Assembly (NCBI GenBank): GCA_964035545.1
Contig: OZ037771.1
Coordinates: 7,606,690 to 7,670,689 of the forward strand
Direction: 5' to 3'
Length of the DNA: 64,000 nucleotides
Source: Bugula neritina
Taxonomy: Eukaryota; Bryozoa; Gymnolaemata; Cheilostomatida; Bugulidae
The notes beneath the pieces are model-generated. The model was not told the DNA's origin, searched no databases, and was given only the letters and a program-made list of their open reading frames with translations. Below, one piece after another: positions 41,457-50,345 of this stretch (position 1 is its first letter; each line of letters opens with the position of its first letter). The position numbers and the translations under genes were made by a program.

Positions 41457-42821
41457 CTATAATCGTTCTAAAACGTTTAAATTTACCCAAGAGTTTTGAG
41501 AATCGGGATAACCTAACCATTTTACTAAAGCCTTTTTACCTTTCTTTTTAATTACGCGCTCTATTCTATACATTTCTTGACTCGTCTTTTGTAATTCCTG
41601 TTCGTAAAAAGATCCTTGAATTTCTTCTCCACCCGAGTCGGTTAATTTATAAGTAGTCGGATTCGTATATAATATTTTACTTATAGTAAACACCTCCTCC
41701 GTCCATCTAACGGTATAACCTTTTTCAAACGTTCGTTTTTTACGCGGTATACGCACCCTATCGCCTATAGCGAATTTATGTTTAGAAGGCGCTGGTAAGT
41801 TTGGATATAATTTTACGCGTACTTTATTTTCGTTAGAAGGGTCACTAGCTTCAATCGGTGTCATTCCAATAGACGAATGTTTAGTCTCGTTATATCGTTT
41901 TACTAAATCTTTTAGTACGTCTATATATTTATAAGTATTATTAGCCGAAAAATATTTAAACATTCGCTCTTTCATTGTTCTATTCCACCTCTCTACTACG
42001 CTAGACTTTTCTTCATTTTCCGTAGAATATAAGTCTATTAAAGACTTTACGTCTTTGTTATAAAATTCTTTTCCTTTGTCAACCCATAAATGTTGTGGCT
42101 TACGACGAGTTAAAATCGTTTTTAAAGCTAAAGCAACGGCTTTTCCAGTCTTATTTTTTAAAGGTATTATCCAACCGTATTTTGAAAACACGTCTATTAC
42201 CGTTAGTAAATATTTATAACCGTTATTAAATTTAGAGAATTCGGTCATATCAACCAAGTCAGCCGCCCAAATATTATCAATACCCGATACCCAAACTCGT
42301 CTTTTACGAAATTTTTTTTGTACGGGTTTATGTAGTTCTTCGGCTAACTCGTTCGTCCATCCCCATCCTAAGCGTTTTTTCGCACCTATTATTGCCGAGG
42401 CGAAACGACTGTGTCGCTGTTCGGAGGGCGTAGGATTAGGTATAGCTTTCAGTTCGTCTAGCATATTTTTATCGCATATTTCGTTTCTAGTCTTAGTATC
42501 TTTATTAAGCGCGTAACACACGTCGTGTCTCATGGCTATAGCGTCATCTCGATCTACCGGTTTACTCCATTCTTTAGGAGTCATGTCGTCATTTAAACGC
42601 TTATTTAATTTAGTACCCGGTCCTAAAAAATTATGGCCTGGATAATGCAATTCGAAGGGTAAATTATTTATTAAATTATTCGCTAAACCCGACCCAACGA
42701 ATGTAGTTTTTTTACATCCGCATTGACCGCAATTACCGTAACCCATTAGTCTATTATTTTTACTTACTCTCTTTTCGTAATTAAGAGTTTTTGTTTTAGT
42801 TTTACACTTACAACAATACAT
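41457..42821 (-). CDS. Zinc ribbon-PLA2-integrase-chromodomain fusion (454 aa)
   Basis: Residues 1-42: Cys-rich zinc ribbon (CCKC ... CGQCGC). 52-125: parvovirus-VP1-like phospholipase A2 domain with calcium-loop FLGPGTKL (65-72) and catalytic His99-Asp100 in RHDVCY. 175-330: retroviral-type integrase core with D188, D248 and E277. 348-412: SH3-like KFAIGDRVRIP. 415-454: chromodomain (YRIERVIKKKG, KWLGYPDSQNSW). Integrases insert the element; the chromodomain may read chromatin. PLA2 activity normally helps entering virions cross a membrane, so this fusion is odd. The second D to E spacing is 28 residues against 35 in retroviral integrases. Confidence 0.92.
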   Translation of the reverse strand: MYCCKCKTKTKTLNYEKRVSKNNRLMGYGNCGQCGCKKTTFVGSGLANNLINNLPFELHYPGHNFLGPGTKLNKRLNDDMTPKEWSKPVDRDDAIAMRHDVCYALNKDTKTRNEICDKNMLDELKAIPNPTPSEQRHSRFASAIIGAKKRLGWGWTNELAEELHKPVQKKFRKRRVWVSGIDNIWAADLVDMTEFSKFNNGYKYLLTVIDVFSKYGWIIPLKNKTGKAVALALKTILTRRKPQHLWVDKGKEFYNKDVKSLIDLYSTENEEKSSVVERWNRTMKERMFKYFSANNTYKYIDVLKDLVKRYNETKHSSIGMTPIEASDPSNENKVRVKLYPNLPAPSKHKFAIGDRVRIPRKKRTFEKGYTVRWTEEVFTISKILYTNPTTYKLTDSGGEEIQGSFYEQELQKTSQEMYRIERVIKKKGKKALVKWLGYPDSQNSWVNLNVLERL

Positions 42822-42836
42822 TTATTATAATAAATG
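42819..42836. promoter_or_regulatory. Bidirectional start motif, perfect 18-bp palindrome
   Basis: CATTTATTATAATAAATG is its own reverse complement and carries both divergent ATG codons (integrase leftward, ATPase rightward) with only 12 bp between them. Each side presents TATAATAAATG, the motif seen at most other genes of the element. Confidence 0.7.
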
Positions 42837-43592
42837 GAAATAGAAAATCTTTCGTGGAAAAACGAAATTAATCGTAATAATAATCCTTTACTTCCTAAAA
42901 GCATAAGAGGTCTTATCGTTGGAAAGTCTGGATGCGGTAAAACTACGTTACTTTGTAACTTACTATTACAACCTAATTGGCTCGATTACGATAAACTTAT
43001 GATTTACGGTAAAAGTCTTTCTCAACCCGAATATATAAATATGAGAAAGGCTTTCGAACGTAAATTAACTAAAGAAGAAATTTTAAATTTTTTTAAAAAT
43101 AGTGACGCGATAATAAATTCGGGTATAAACGTAAATCGTGTTTTAAAAAATAGTAAAGGTAACGGTAATATAAACGCCGAATTTATCGAATCTAGTGACG
43201 ACGTTTATGATCCTAGCGAATTAGACGTTAGTAATAAAAATTTAATAATATTCGATGATTTAATGTTGGAAAAACAAAAAACTTGCGAAAGTTATTACGT
43301 AAGAGGACGACACAATAACGTCGATTGTTTTTATTTGTCGCAAAATTATTTTAAGCTGCCTAGAAATACTATTCGAGAAAACGCTAATTTTATTTGCTTA
43401 TTTCCTCAAGACGGAAAAAATTTAAATCATATATATCAAGATCACGTAAACGGAGATTTAACGTTAAACGAATTTAAAAACTGTTGTTATAAAGGATGGC
43501 AAAAACCTCACGGCTTTATTACTTTAGATCTTTCTTCCTCAAAAAATAATGGGAGGTATAGACACGGGTTAGACGAATTTTATATACCGTAA
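42834..43592 (+). CDS. Genome-packaging ATPase, FtsK/HerA (A32) type (252 aa)
   Basis: Walker A GKSGCGKTT at residues 30-38, Walker B NLIIFDD ending in D141-D142, an arginine-containing YYVRGRHNN segment (155-162) and the motif-III-like CFYLSQNYFKLPRNTIREN. These are the features of the Polinton/NCLDV A32 packaging ATPase, which drives DNA into the capsid. First gene of the short rightward operon-like cluster, followed 3 bp later by the P4 gene. Confidence 0.92.
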   Translation: MEIENLSWKNEINRNNNPLLPKSIRGLIVGKSGCGKTTLLCNLLLQPNWLDYDKLMIYGKSLSQPEYINMRKAFERKLTKEEILNFFKNSDAIINSGINVNRVLKNSKGNGNINAEFIESSDDVYDPSELDVSNKNLIIFDDLMLEKQKTCESYYVRGRHNNVDCFYLSQNYFKLPRNTIRENANFICLFPQDGKNLNHIYQDHVNGDLTLNEFKNCCYKGWQKPHGFITLDLSSSKNNGRYRHGLDEFYIP

Positions 43593-43595
43593 TAA

Positions 43596-44084
43596 ATGAG
43601 TGTTTATAAATTTGGAAAATCATTAGCGAAAGCTAAAAAAGAAAATTATATCGAAAGAGTCGTAACTAAAAATAATGACGTTTTTATACAATCTTTTAGT
43701 ACAACAATTAATATAGGAATGTTATTGGGATATATAGTGGATAAACCGATAGAATTAAAATACGCTTTATTAGAATTTCAACATCTTCCAGCTAATAATA
43801 ATAATCCTTTATATTGGAAAGATAAAAATTTAACTTTAATTATTGGTGATGTTAATAACCCTCTCGAACACAATACTAAAGAATATATAATTCAAGGAGG
43901 CGTTGCGCGCGTAAAAATACCTATGTTGGAATATATTGAGAGCGATAAAAATATTGGATTAGTATTACACTGCTCAAACGATTATACTAGTCGTAAACCC
44001 AATGACATTACGGTTAATGACAACGCGCCTATAGCTTTACCGTTTGAATTAGTGTCGTTAAAACTTTACTACAATTATAAATGA
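43596..44084 (+). CDS. Polinton surface-like protein paralogue P4 (162 aa)
   Basis: Starts MSVYKFGKS, the same N-terminal peptide as the next gene, and shares KPIELKYALLEF, LYWKDK, YTSRKPNDI and ALPFELVSLKLYYNYK with P1-P3 at the opposite end of the element. More diverged than P1-P3 are from each other. It overlaps the fibre-like gene by 4 bp (ATGA). Likely a virion surface or receptor-binding protein; inference. Confidence 0.75.
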   Translation: MSVYKFGKSLAKAKKENYIERVVTKNNDVFIQSFSTTINIGMLLGYIVDKPIELKYALLEFQHLPANNNNPLYWKDKNLTLIIGDVNNPLEHNTKEYIIQGGVARVKIPMLEYIESDKNIGLVLHCSNDYTSRKPNDITVNDNAPIALPFELVSLKLYYNYK

Positions 44085-44857
44085 GTGTTTATAAATTCGG
44101 AGGAAGCGAAAAAACAAAAATAGATACAAAAAAATTCGTTTTAATAAACGGTAGTAGTACTCTTACGGGTACGTTAGATATGGGTGAAAATAAAATATCT
44201 AGAGTTATTAATCCGGTTGACGATCAAGACGTAGCCACAAAAAAATACGTTGACGATACGAGTATGCCTAAAATACAAAACCCTATTAATCAATTAACTA
44301 TATCAACCGACGATGGACGCGTTATAGATAGCGATTTAAAAGTTGACGATGTCGTTACGAAAACTAATATATCTAATTACGCCGTACCTCTTATACGAGA
44401 CCCGAGTGAAAAATTAACCGTATCAACTAATACGGGTAATATTATAGATAGTAGCTTAAGCGTTAGCGATATCGTTACGACTAGTAATATAAATAATTTC
44501 GCTATAAATAAAATACAACCAGCGAATGAAAAATTAACCGTTTCAACTACTTCGGGTAATGTCGCGGATAGTAGTTTAAGCGTTAGCGATGTTGTTACGA
44601 CTAGTAATATAAATAATTTCGCTATGAATAAAATACAACCAATAATCGGAAATAAATTATTAATGCTTTCGAGCGATGGTAATATTGTAGAAACGGGTAT
44701 AAATATTTCGGATCTTATTACAATAAATAATATAAATAATTACGCTATTCCTAAATTACAAGGAGCAGTTGGTAATAAATTAGTATTATCAACGAATGAT
44801 GGAGGTATAACCGAATCTACTGAATCTTTACCAACATTTCCAAGTTATAACGTTTAA
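44081..44857 (+). CDS. Fibre-like protein with 40-aa repeats (258 aa)
   Basis: Residues 1-8 (MSVYKFGG) match P4. Residues 27-58 (STLTGTLDMGENKISRVINP then DVATKKYVD) are the motif found in trimeric phage and virus fibre shafts. Four full repeats of about 40 residues follow (63-223; LTVSTNTGNI..SSLSVSDIVTTSNI pattern) and a partial fifth ends the protein without a knob. The repeats suggest an extended trimeric beta shaft, with length changeable by repeat gain or loss. Confidence 0.8.
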   Translation: MSVYKFGGSEKTKIDTKKFVLINGSSTLTGTLDMGENKISRVINPVDDQDVATKKYVDDTSMPKIQNPINQLTISTDDGRVIDSDLKVDDVVTKTNISNYAVPLIRDPSEKLTVSTNTGNIIDSSLSVSDIVTTSNINNFAINKIQPANEKLTVSTTSGNVADSSLSVSDVVTTSNINNFAMNKIQPIIGNKLLMLSSDGNIVETGINISDLITINNINNYAIPKLQGAVGNKLVLSTNDGGITESTESLPTFPSYNV

Positions 44858-44889
44858 ACACTAAATTATTATATTCTTAGCGTATAATA
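44858..44889. other. Gap between fibre-like gene and right terminal repeat
   Basis: Only about 30 bp separate the stop at 44857 from the right terminal repeat. No feature seen. Confidence 0.6.
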
Positions 44890-45133
44890 ATTTATTATCT
44901 TACTAATAGTATCGTATTGTGAGCTAGGACCATCCACCCTAAAAAAATTTTTTTTCTTATTTTAAAAAAAATATTTTTCTAAATAAAATTTATAATATTA
45001 CACTACTTTTTTTATAATATTACTAATAGAGTAGTAGCAGGTGGATGCGTCCTGGATCGCTCTTCTGACACTGTCGAGTCGAAGACTCGACGGTGGAAGA
45101 AGAGTGAGCCAGGACCATCCACCTGCTACTACT
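44890..45133. repeat. Polinton right terminal inverted repeat
   Basis: Complement of 30151-30366. It lacks the extra inner half-copy (30389-30462) present at the left. Confidence 0.9.
45030..45133. repeat. Right terminal palindrome
   Basis: Same 104-nt length as the left. Arms pair with two or three mismatches and one bulge, around an inner GAGTCGAAGACTC hairpin. The third-base difference GCAGG against GGAGG near the tip is matched on both arms of this end, so the arms of one end are kept alike. Confidence 0.93.
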
Positions 45134-45139
45134 TGTATA
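45134..45139. repeat. Polinton target-site duplication, right
   Basis: TGTATA directly outside the right terminus, identical to 30145-30150. Confidence 0.95.
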
Positions 45140-45945
45140 TATAAACTATAGCTGTGTTCAGAACATATTAAATGTAGTTGATTGTTTTACTCCATATTTC
45201 ACTACATCTAAAAATATAGAACTTTATCTCACAATTTTAGCAACTCAAACAACTTCTAAAGCACGGATAATACACTAGAAGGAACGGAGATAAAACTAAT
45301 AGCAGTGAATACTTTGAAGAATACGAAACAAACCTAAGGCTACAAGCTGTGCAAGTAACATTATATTTGATTTGTGACTTCCTAATGAATATTTAGCTAT
45401 CCATTTATCTACTGGCAGAACAAATATTAAAGTTATCCCCACATGCAGGTAATTAGCTATGATGTGTGAGTCACCAGAAGTCATTGTTGACCTCTTCCCC
45501 AGCAGCTTCAGCTCAAACTAATATAATTCCATTCCAGTACAATAGTGGAAAAAATGCAATACTTTTTAAATTCAATTATTTATGGGTCTTTATGATTTTC
45601 TTTTTAGGGGTTTGGTTGAACATAATTTAGTTTGCACTTTTTCTCATCAAGCACACCGGCTTTTCCAAAATTCCACTCTTACTGCACCCACATTTATAAT
45701 GCATGTCAAACAGAATGACTACTAAGGTGCAGTAGAGATATGAAGGAATATTGCTGACATGCCATACAAGTATAACTCATCAAACACTTCAACATTCCAG
45801 TAAAGAGTCAGTGAGTGACAACTGAAAAATCTACAGCAAGATACACAGCTCAAGTATATATTATTATCCAAAGAGAATTCATGTTATAGAGGATAGAGAT
45901 ATTGTGACCTTAAACATGTTGATAACAAAGTGATGGTAGACTTAC

Positions 45946-46177
45946 TATTCTAAACTGTTGATACTGGTTAGCCGTTGAATACGCAAGTTAGTCACAAGTG
46001 GAGCAAACTCTGTAACAGCAGATGGCAGATCTCCCTCTATAAGTAGGTCAGTGATCACATGACCTGAACAGAGCTTCTTTATTTCCTCCTTTGTATAGAG
46101 TTCTGCAGATTTGTAGAACAACCCTCTTTTGTTAATAGGATCCATACCAGAGTGCCTCCACCAACACTTGTATTTCT
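45946..46177 (-). CDS. Gene 2 N-terminal domain exon
   Basis: 232-bp exon homologous to 10154-10385, with the same GTAAGT donor and TTAGCAG acceptor. It encodes EKYKCWWRHSGMDPIN, KEEIKKLCSGHVITDL and a C-terminal LRR-cap-like part. It is separated from the first LRR exon by a 16.5-kb intron because of the Polinton. Confidence 0.7.
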
Positions 46178-46831
46178 CTGCTAATAACAAATGATCTAGT
46201 TTTAGTACATCCGTACCCAATAATAGAGTAAATATAATATCACCTCCTTTCTAGTTCATTTATCTATGTTAATATTTTAATAGTATAAAGTACATCATTT
46301 TACTGTTGAATTACTTATATAATAATTGAAAATATAATCCAGTAGTAAACATATTCCTATATTCAAAGAGACAAACATACTAATAGTTGAGGCATCAACA
46401 TGAAGATTAATAGGAATAAAACTGAGACTTTCTTCAACTTTTTATATCAGGTAGACTGAAAACAAATGAGAAACTTATCTATTAGACAATGGTGATGTTT
46501 CTATTTAAGATTTCACATACAACATGTTGATAAGAAAATACTAGCAAGTATAAGAAATGGCAAGAATTAGAAATAAACATATTTTAATGTGATCCAAAAA
46601 TTTATCAACAGATCCATTAAGCTACGTGCAGATAAAAGCCACAGAAAGTGTACAGAAACACCAAAGTATAAATATAGTTCAGAGAAGAAACTTAAAGGGG
46701 GACAACAAAGTCTTTATTTTTAACTTTCAAGCTGGAAGATGTAATTGAAACCCATTCAGGTATATTTAAAGAATACTGTATTCAGGTGTGTATTTTACCA
46801 TTCTCCAGACCAACTAATATTGTATACGGAC

Positions 46832-46892
46832 CTGTTTGTGAAGTTGCTGCTGTTACTTCATCCTCAGAACTGATTACAGAGTTGGTAGCCAT
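46832..46892 (-). CDS. Gene 2 first coding exon (proposed)
   Basis: ATG at 46892-46890, short Ser/Thr/acidic peptide starting MATNSV, donor GTCCGT, phase 1. Homologous to 11042-11102. Confidence 0.6.
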
Positions 46893-48649
46893 CTTGTTTC
46901 TAGTATCAGATACTACAATGTAATACTAATGTATGTACTATGAATATAGTATGAGATAGTACACAATGTATGTATATTGAGTGAAAGGGTGTATAGAGCA
47001 AGTAGAATAGTAAACAGTAGAGAGACAGTGAAGTAAAACAAGGTGAACCAAGGAATAAAACTGTTCATAGCAATTTCATTTATTGATAATTCTCAATATA
47101 TATTTTATTAAGATTTTTAGCTATTGATAATTTATAGCATTTGATAATTTGTGACATACAGGTTTAATCAACAAGTTTAACAGTAACTTGGCTTACATGT
47201 TTGAGACAAGATTATTGAATATCGCATAAGAGTTGGTTTAGGACAAGAGGAAATATCAAGTTTGACAACTTAGTATATTTCATTTCATTGTTTAACAGGT
47301 ACTAACTACTAGAACAAAGATTGATTTCCTAATAATAATGGAAACTGTGAGGACAAGCTACAATAGTATTCTAATAGTAATTTCCTATGTCTCATCTTTT
47401 ACTTATGTTCACCAGAATTACCAACTTGTAGACTATTCCATTGTGTTTCATGTTTATTAACTATACAATCATCTAACTGTTGTGGAGGTATAGACTTGTC
47501 AATACCATGAAAAATATAATAATGTTTCCAAGACCTCTGTACTGTGGGCATAAATACTGCAGTAATTACTCATGATCTGATAATAAGTCTACTCTAGTTT
47601 GAACATAGACTTTCACTTTGGGAATAAATCAAATTGTCTTTTTGTAGAATACTTCTTGGATATTTACTATTGAATAAAAGTTTGTTATTGGTAAAACTGG
47701 TGAACAATTCTAAACAGAATATAGTGGTTACTATCTTCTGTGTTGAGAATTTCTGTTACTGTCTCTGCTACAGCAGATGTCATACCAACAAACTATGACC
47801 TCACTGTCACACCAGTAGCTCTGTGAGTCAAACAGTATACATTACATTTCCATCACTGTCTTTACTACCAGTAATTATAATACAAATCATTGTGACAACT
47901 ATAGCTCTGATAAACAGATACCAAAAACTAGAAACACATATTTTATCATTGGATCAGATCTCAATCCATGTTTCAAACTTTACTATATAATTCAAGTATA
48001 ACATATTAAATGTTATAACTCTTCCTTGATAAGAGTTGGAGGTGTGTTGTGGCCAAGCCAAGTAAATCCTAACAATACATTGACTGCAAATATAACTTAA
48101 AAGCTAAAATATAATATTACTCTTTGAGTTGAATAAATAATTTATAAACACCCTACGCTGTTGGAATGCCTATACTTTAAAACTAAGCTTTAAGTACTAT
48201 CTTCAAGCCTACCCACTGACCATGGTGATAGTGTTAACGGTCAGAACACCCATAACTAAAGTCATTATTGTAATACTCATAGCGAATATAATTTATAATG
48301 AGCCATACTCATAGTGAATGACAAACTCGATGACACTTCGATCATCAATCAATCATCAAATTTAATGTTATTCGAAATAAATCAATAATATAATTATCAA
48401 TTATAATTATCAACATCAATACGAATATGTTCATATTCTTCTTCATATTCAATATTCTTATTATTTATTAGATTATTTATATTTATACTCATATTGATAT
48501 TCACTATCACATTCATATTCAATTTGACATTGCATCTCAGACTCAAAGTGAAACTGAAAGTCTTCGAGATAAAATTACAATGCATGACACTTACATGTGG
48601 TGCAAATTGACAAATTCTGTTAGTTCTTCAGTTTTGCACTAAAAAGTTG

Positions 48650-49380
48650 GTTTGAATTGCGGTTAGTATAGCGGTGAGACAGCTGAATTAGTTTCGTCAT
48701 CCAGAATGCGAGCTTATCCTCTTTTTGCTTCGTTTCAAGGACTGCCGGAAAACGCCTACTACTGCAACCGGAAACAGGTTAACGACGGGCTAAATGGTTT
48801 TAGTGACAAATGTAGTCTTTTTAAAAGTTGGAAGTCGTTGACGGGCTCTCTAATATTTAGATAGAAGGACTTTTTAGGAACTGAGCCAATATAAACAAAA
48901 ATGCCGATTCTGATGACAAGAAAACATTTTGTATATGCAACAGCAACGACACTAGTGTTACCAATTTCCAAGAGAATAGTGCACTTGTTATAATGTTTTG
49001 AATGACATTATTGGTGTTGTTCTGCAATATTGACTAGGCCTATTTAGTGTTGTGAAATTGTGCTTCACTTATTTGTGGGTAATTATGATTGAAGTAATGC
49101 TGCCGATTTAGAGCAAGAATAAGTTCATTTATACGCAAGATACAAGACTTACTAACTACATAAAAACATACCAAGATTACATAACTGCACAAGACTGTTT
49201 ACACGGCTTAACTATCCTGCTACTACGATCGCTAACTGCGCCCTCCTCAAGCGTACAGCTCCTTACTAGCAGCCATCCACCCGTAGGGTACAAGATCACT
49301 CGCTTCGCTGATTGGCTGCTGCAAGTGTCAGTTCAATATGGAGTTGTCCTTTCGATATAATTGGGAGCACAATATTTACA
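48650..49380 (-). promoter_or_regulatory. Candidate upstream control region of gene 2
   Basis: Copy of 12880-13560 with the same inverted CCAAT box (CTGATTGGCTGCTGC) near 49307. Strong conservation between copies next to much looser flanks is the only evidence. Confidence 0.3.
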
Positions 49381-49949
49381 ATGGTTGGGTTTAAACGGAT
49401 ATTAAATTAATAAATGTAATATGTTTGCTAGCACATGATTACCATACATTACTTTTGCCTTCTACAGATGGTATATTGGCTACAAATTAAGCATTTTTGG
49501 TTACTACTTACTAGTAAGCAAATAATTCTAGCAGCAGACATCATCAATCCCGGGTTAGAATTTCTGCACTAGGAATATTTCATTATATGAGAGGATTGTA
49601 GCTATAATACTATATAGTCGACCAGCACACAGCCAATCAATGTGTAGGGTTGACCATCACATTTTCACAACTTTAGTTATGAATATCACTTACTCCTTTG
49701 AGTTTCACAAGAAACAATTTTGTTTGTAAATATATAGTATAATAATCTTTCATTTGAATAAATACATGTCTGGTATAATGTAGATGTTATTGAAAAATTT
49801 TTCAAGAGTATATTTCAAGTACCAGCTCAAAGCTGCAACTGCATAGCCAAGTACAGCTGTACTTTACTAAATTTTACAAAAAAAATAACAATTTATGAAC
49901 ACCCTACTGGTCAAGGCAGGCAGTACAATACTACACCACTACACTACTA

Positions 49950-50345
49950 CCACTAGGCTTGAGGCTTTCTAATGACTGCGTATCAATTCCAGGGCTATTC
50001 GTGTTCCTTTTGTAGGTGATCGTGAAGTACAATCTGAGATGACCCCAAGGATCTGGAGCTTTCCGCAAGTTTCCCATAAAGCAGATTGTGCAAACATGTC
50101 GAAGCTAACGAAGACACCGCTGGCTCAGAAAGAAAGAAGATTGTTGGCATCCAAGGTCATTGCAAACTGTCAGTACTGGGAATTTTGTTTTGCCACTTGA
50201 GATGGCTAAATAAAAACTGCTTAGTATATTTTTCAGAGTGGCACAGGGTGTCCAGGTTACACTGGAGTAGAGTAGTGTGGACAATATACATGCTTTGTAA
50301 ACATGCATCTTAGTGTTTGCTGACAGACTACTGTTTGTCCACACA
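49950..50345 (-). mobile_element. Relic of a LINE C-terminal region (copy 2)
   Basis: Same relic as 14150-14600 with KACILSTLLYSSVTW and an internal deletion near 50088. Inactive. Confidence 0.75.

Larger units (their letters stand above)
30151..45133. mobile_element. Polinton/Maverick element, nearly intact
   Basis: 14983 bp with terminal inverted repeats starting AGTAGTAG, a 6-bp target duplication and an empty site in the paralogous intron. It has the full Polinton gene set: protein-primed PolB, retroviral-type integrase with chromodomain, adenain-like protease, A32/FtsK-like ATPase, double jelly-roll major and single jelly-roll minor capsid protein candidates. CpG is visibly more frequent than in the flanking host DNA and genes nearly touch, as in a viral genome. 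The only clear break is between two polymerase frames. Confidence 0.97.
15395..46892 (-). other. Host gene 2: intact LRR-ROCO-caspase gene, interrupted in an intron by a Polinton
   Basis: Twelve proposed coding exons from the ATG at 46892 to a TAG at 15395 sum to 3534 nt with consistent phases, giving 1177 residues. Order: short N-terminus, N-terminal domain, two LRR exons, Roc GTPase plus COR, two linkers, caspase p20, caspase linker, p10. ROCO proteins are GTPase switches and caspases are death proteases; a chain with both suggests sensing by LRRs, a GTPase-controlled conformational change and caspase activation in the cytosol. Function is inferred from domains. Gene 2 is the only one of the three without a visible stop. 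Confidence 0.8.

Noticed and set aside
41287-41499. 70-aa plus-strand open frame rich in Cys/His/Thr
   Set aside because: It is the translation of the 31-bp tandem repeat plus the antisense of the integrase end.
31114-44083. Start motif as only a Kozak-like A-rich context
   Set aside because: An A-rich context would explain AAATG but not the recurrent TATA(A/T)T just before it; not excluded, so it is left as a finding needing statistics.
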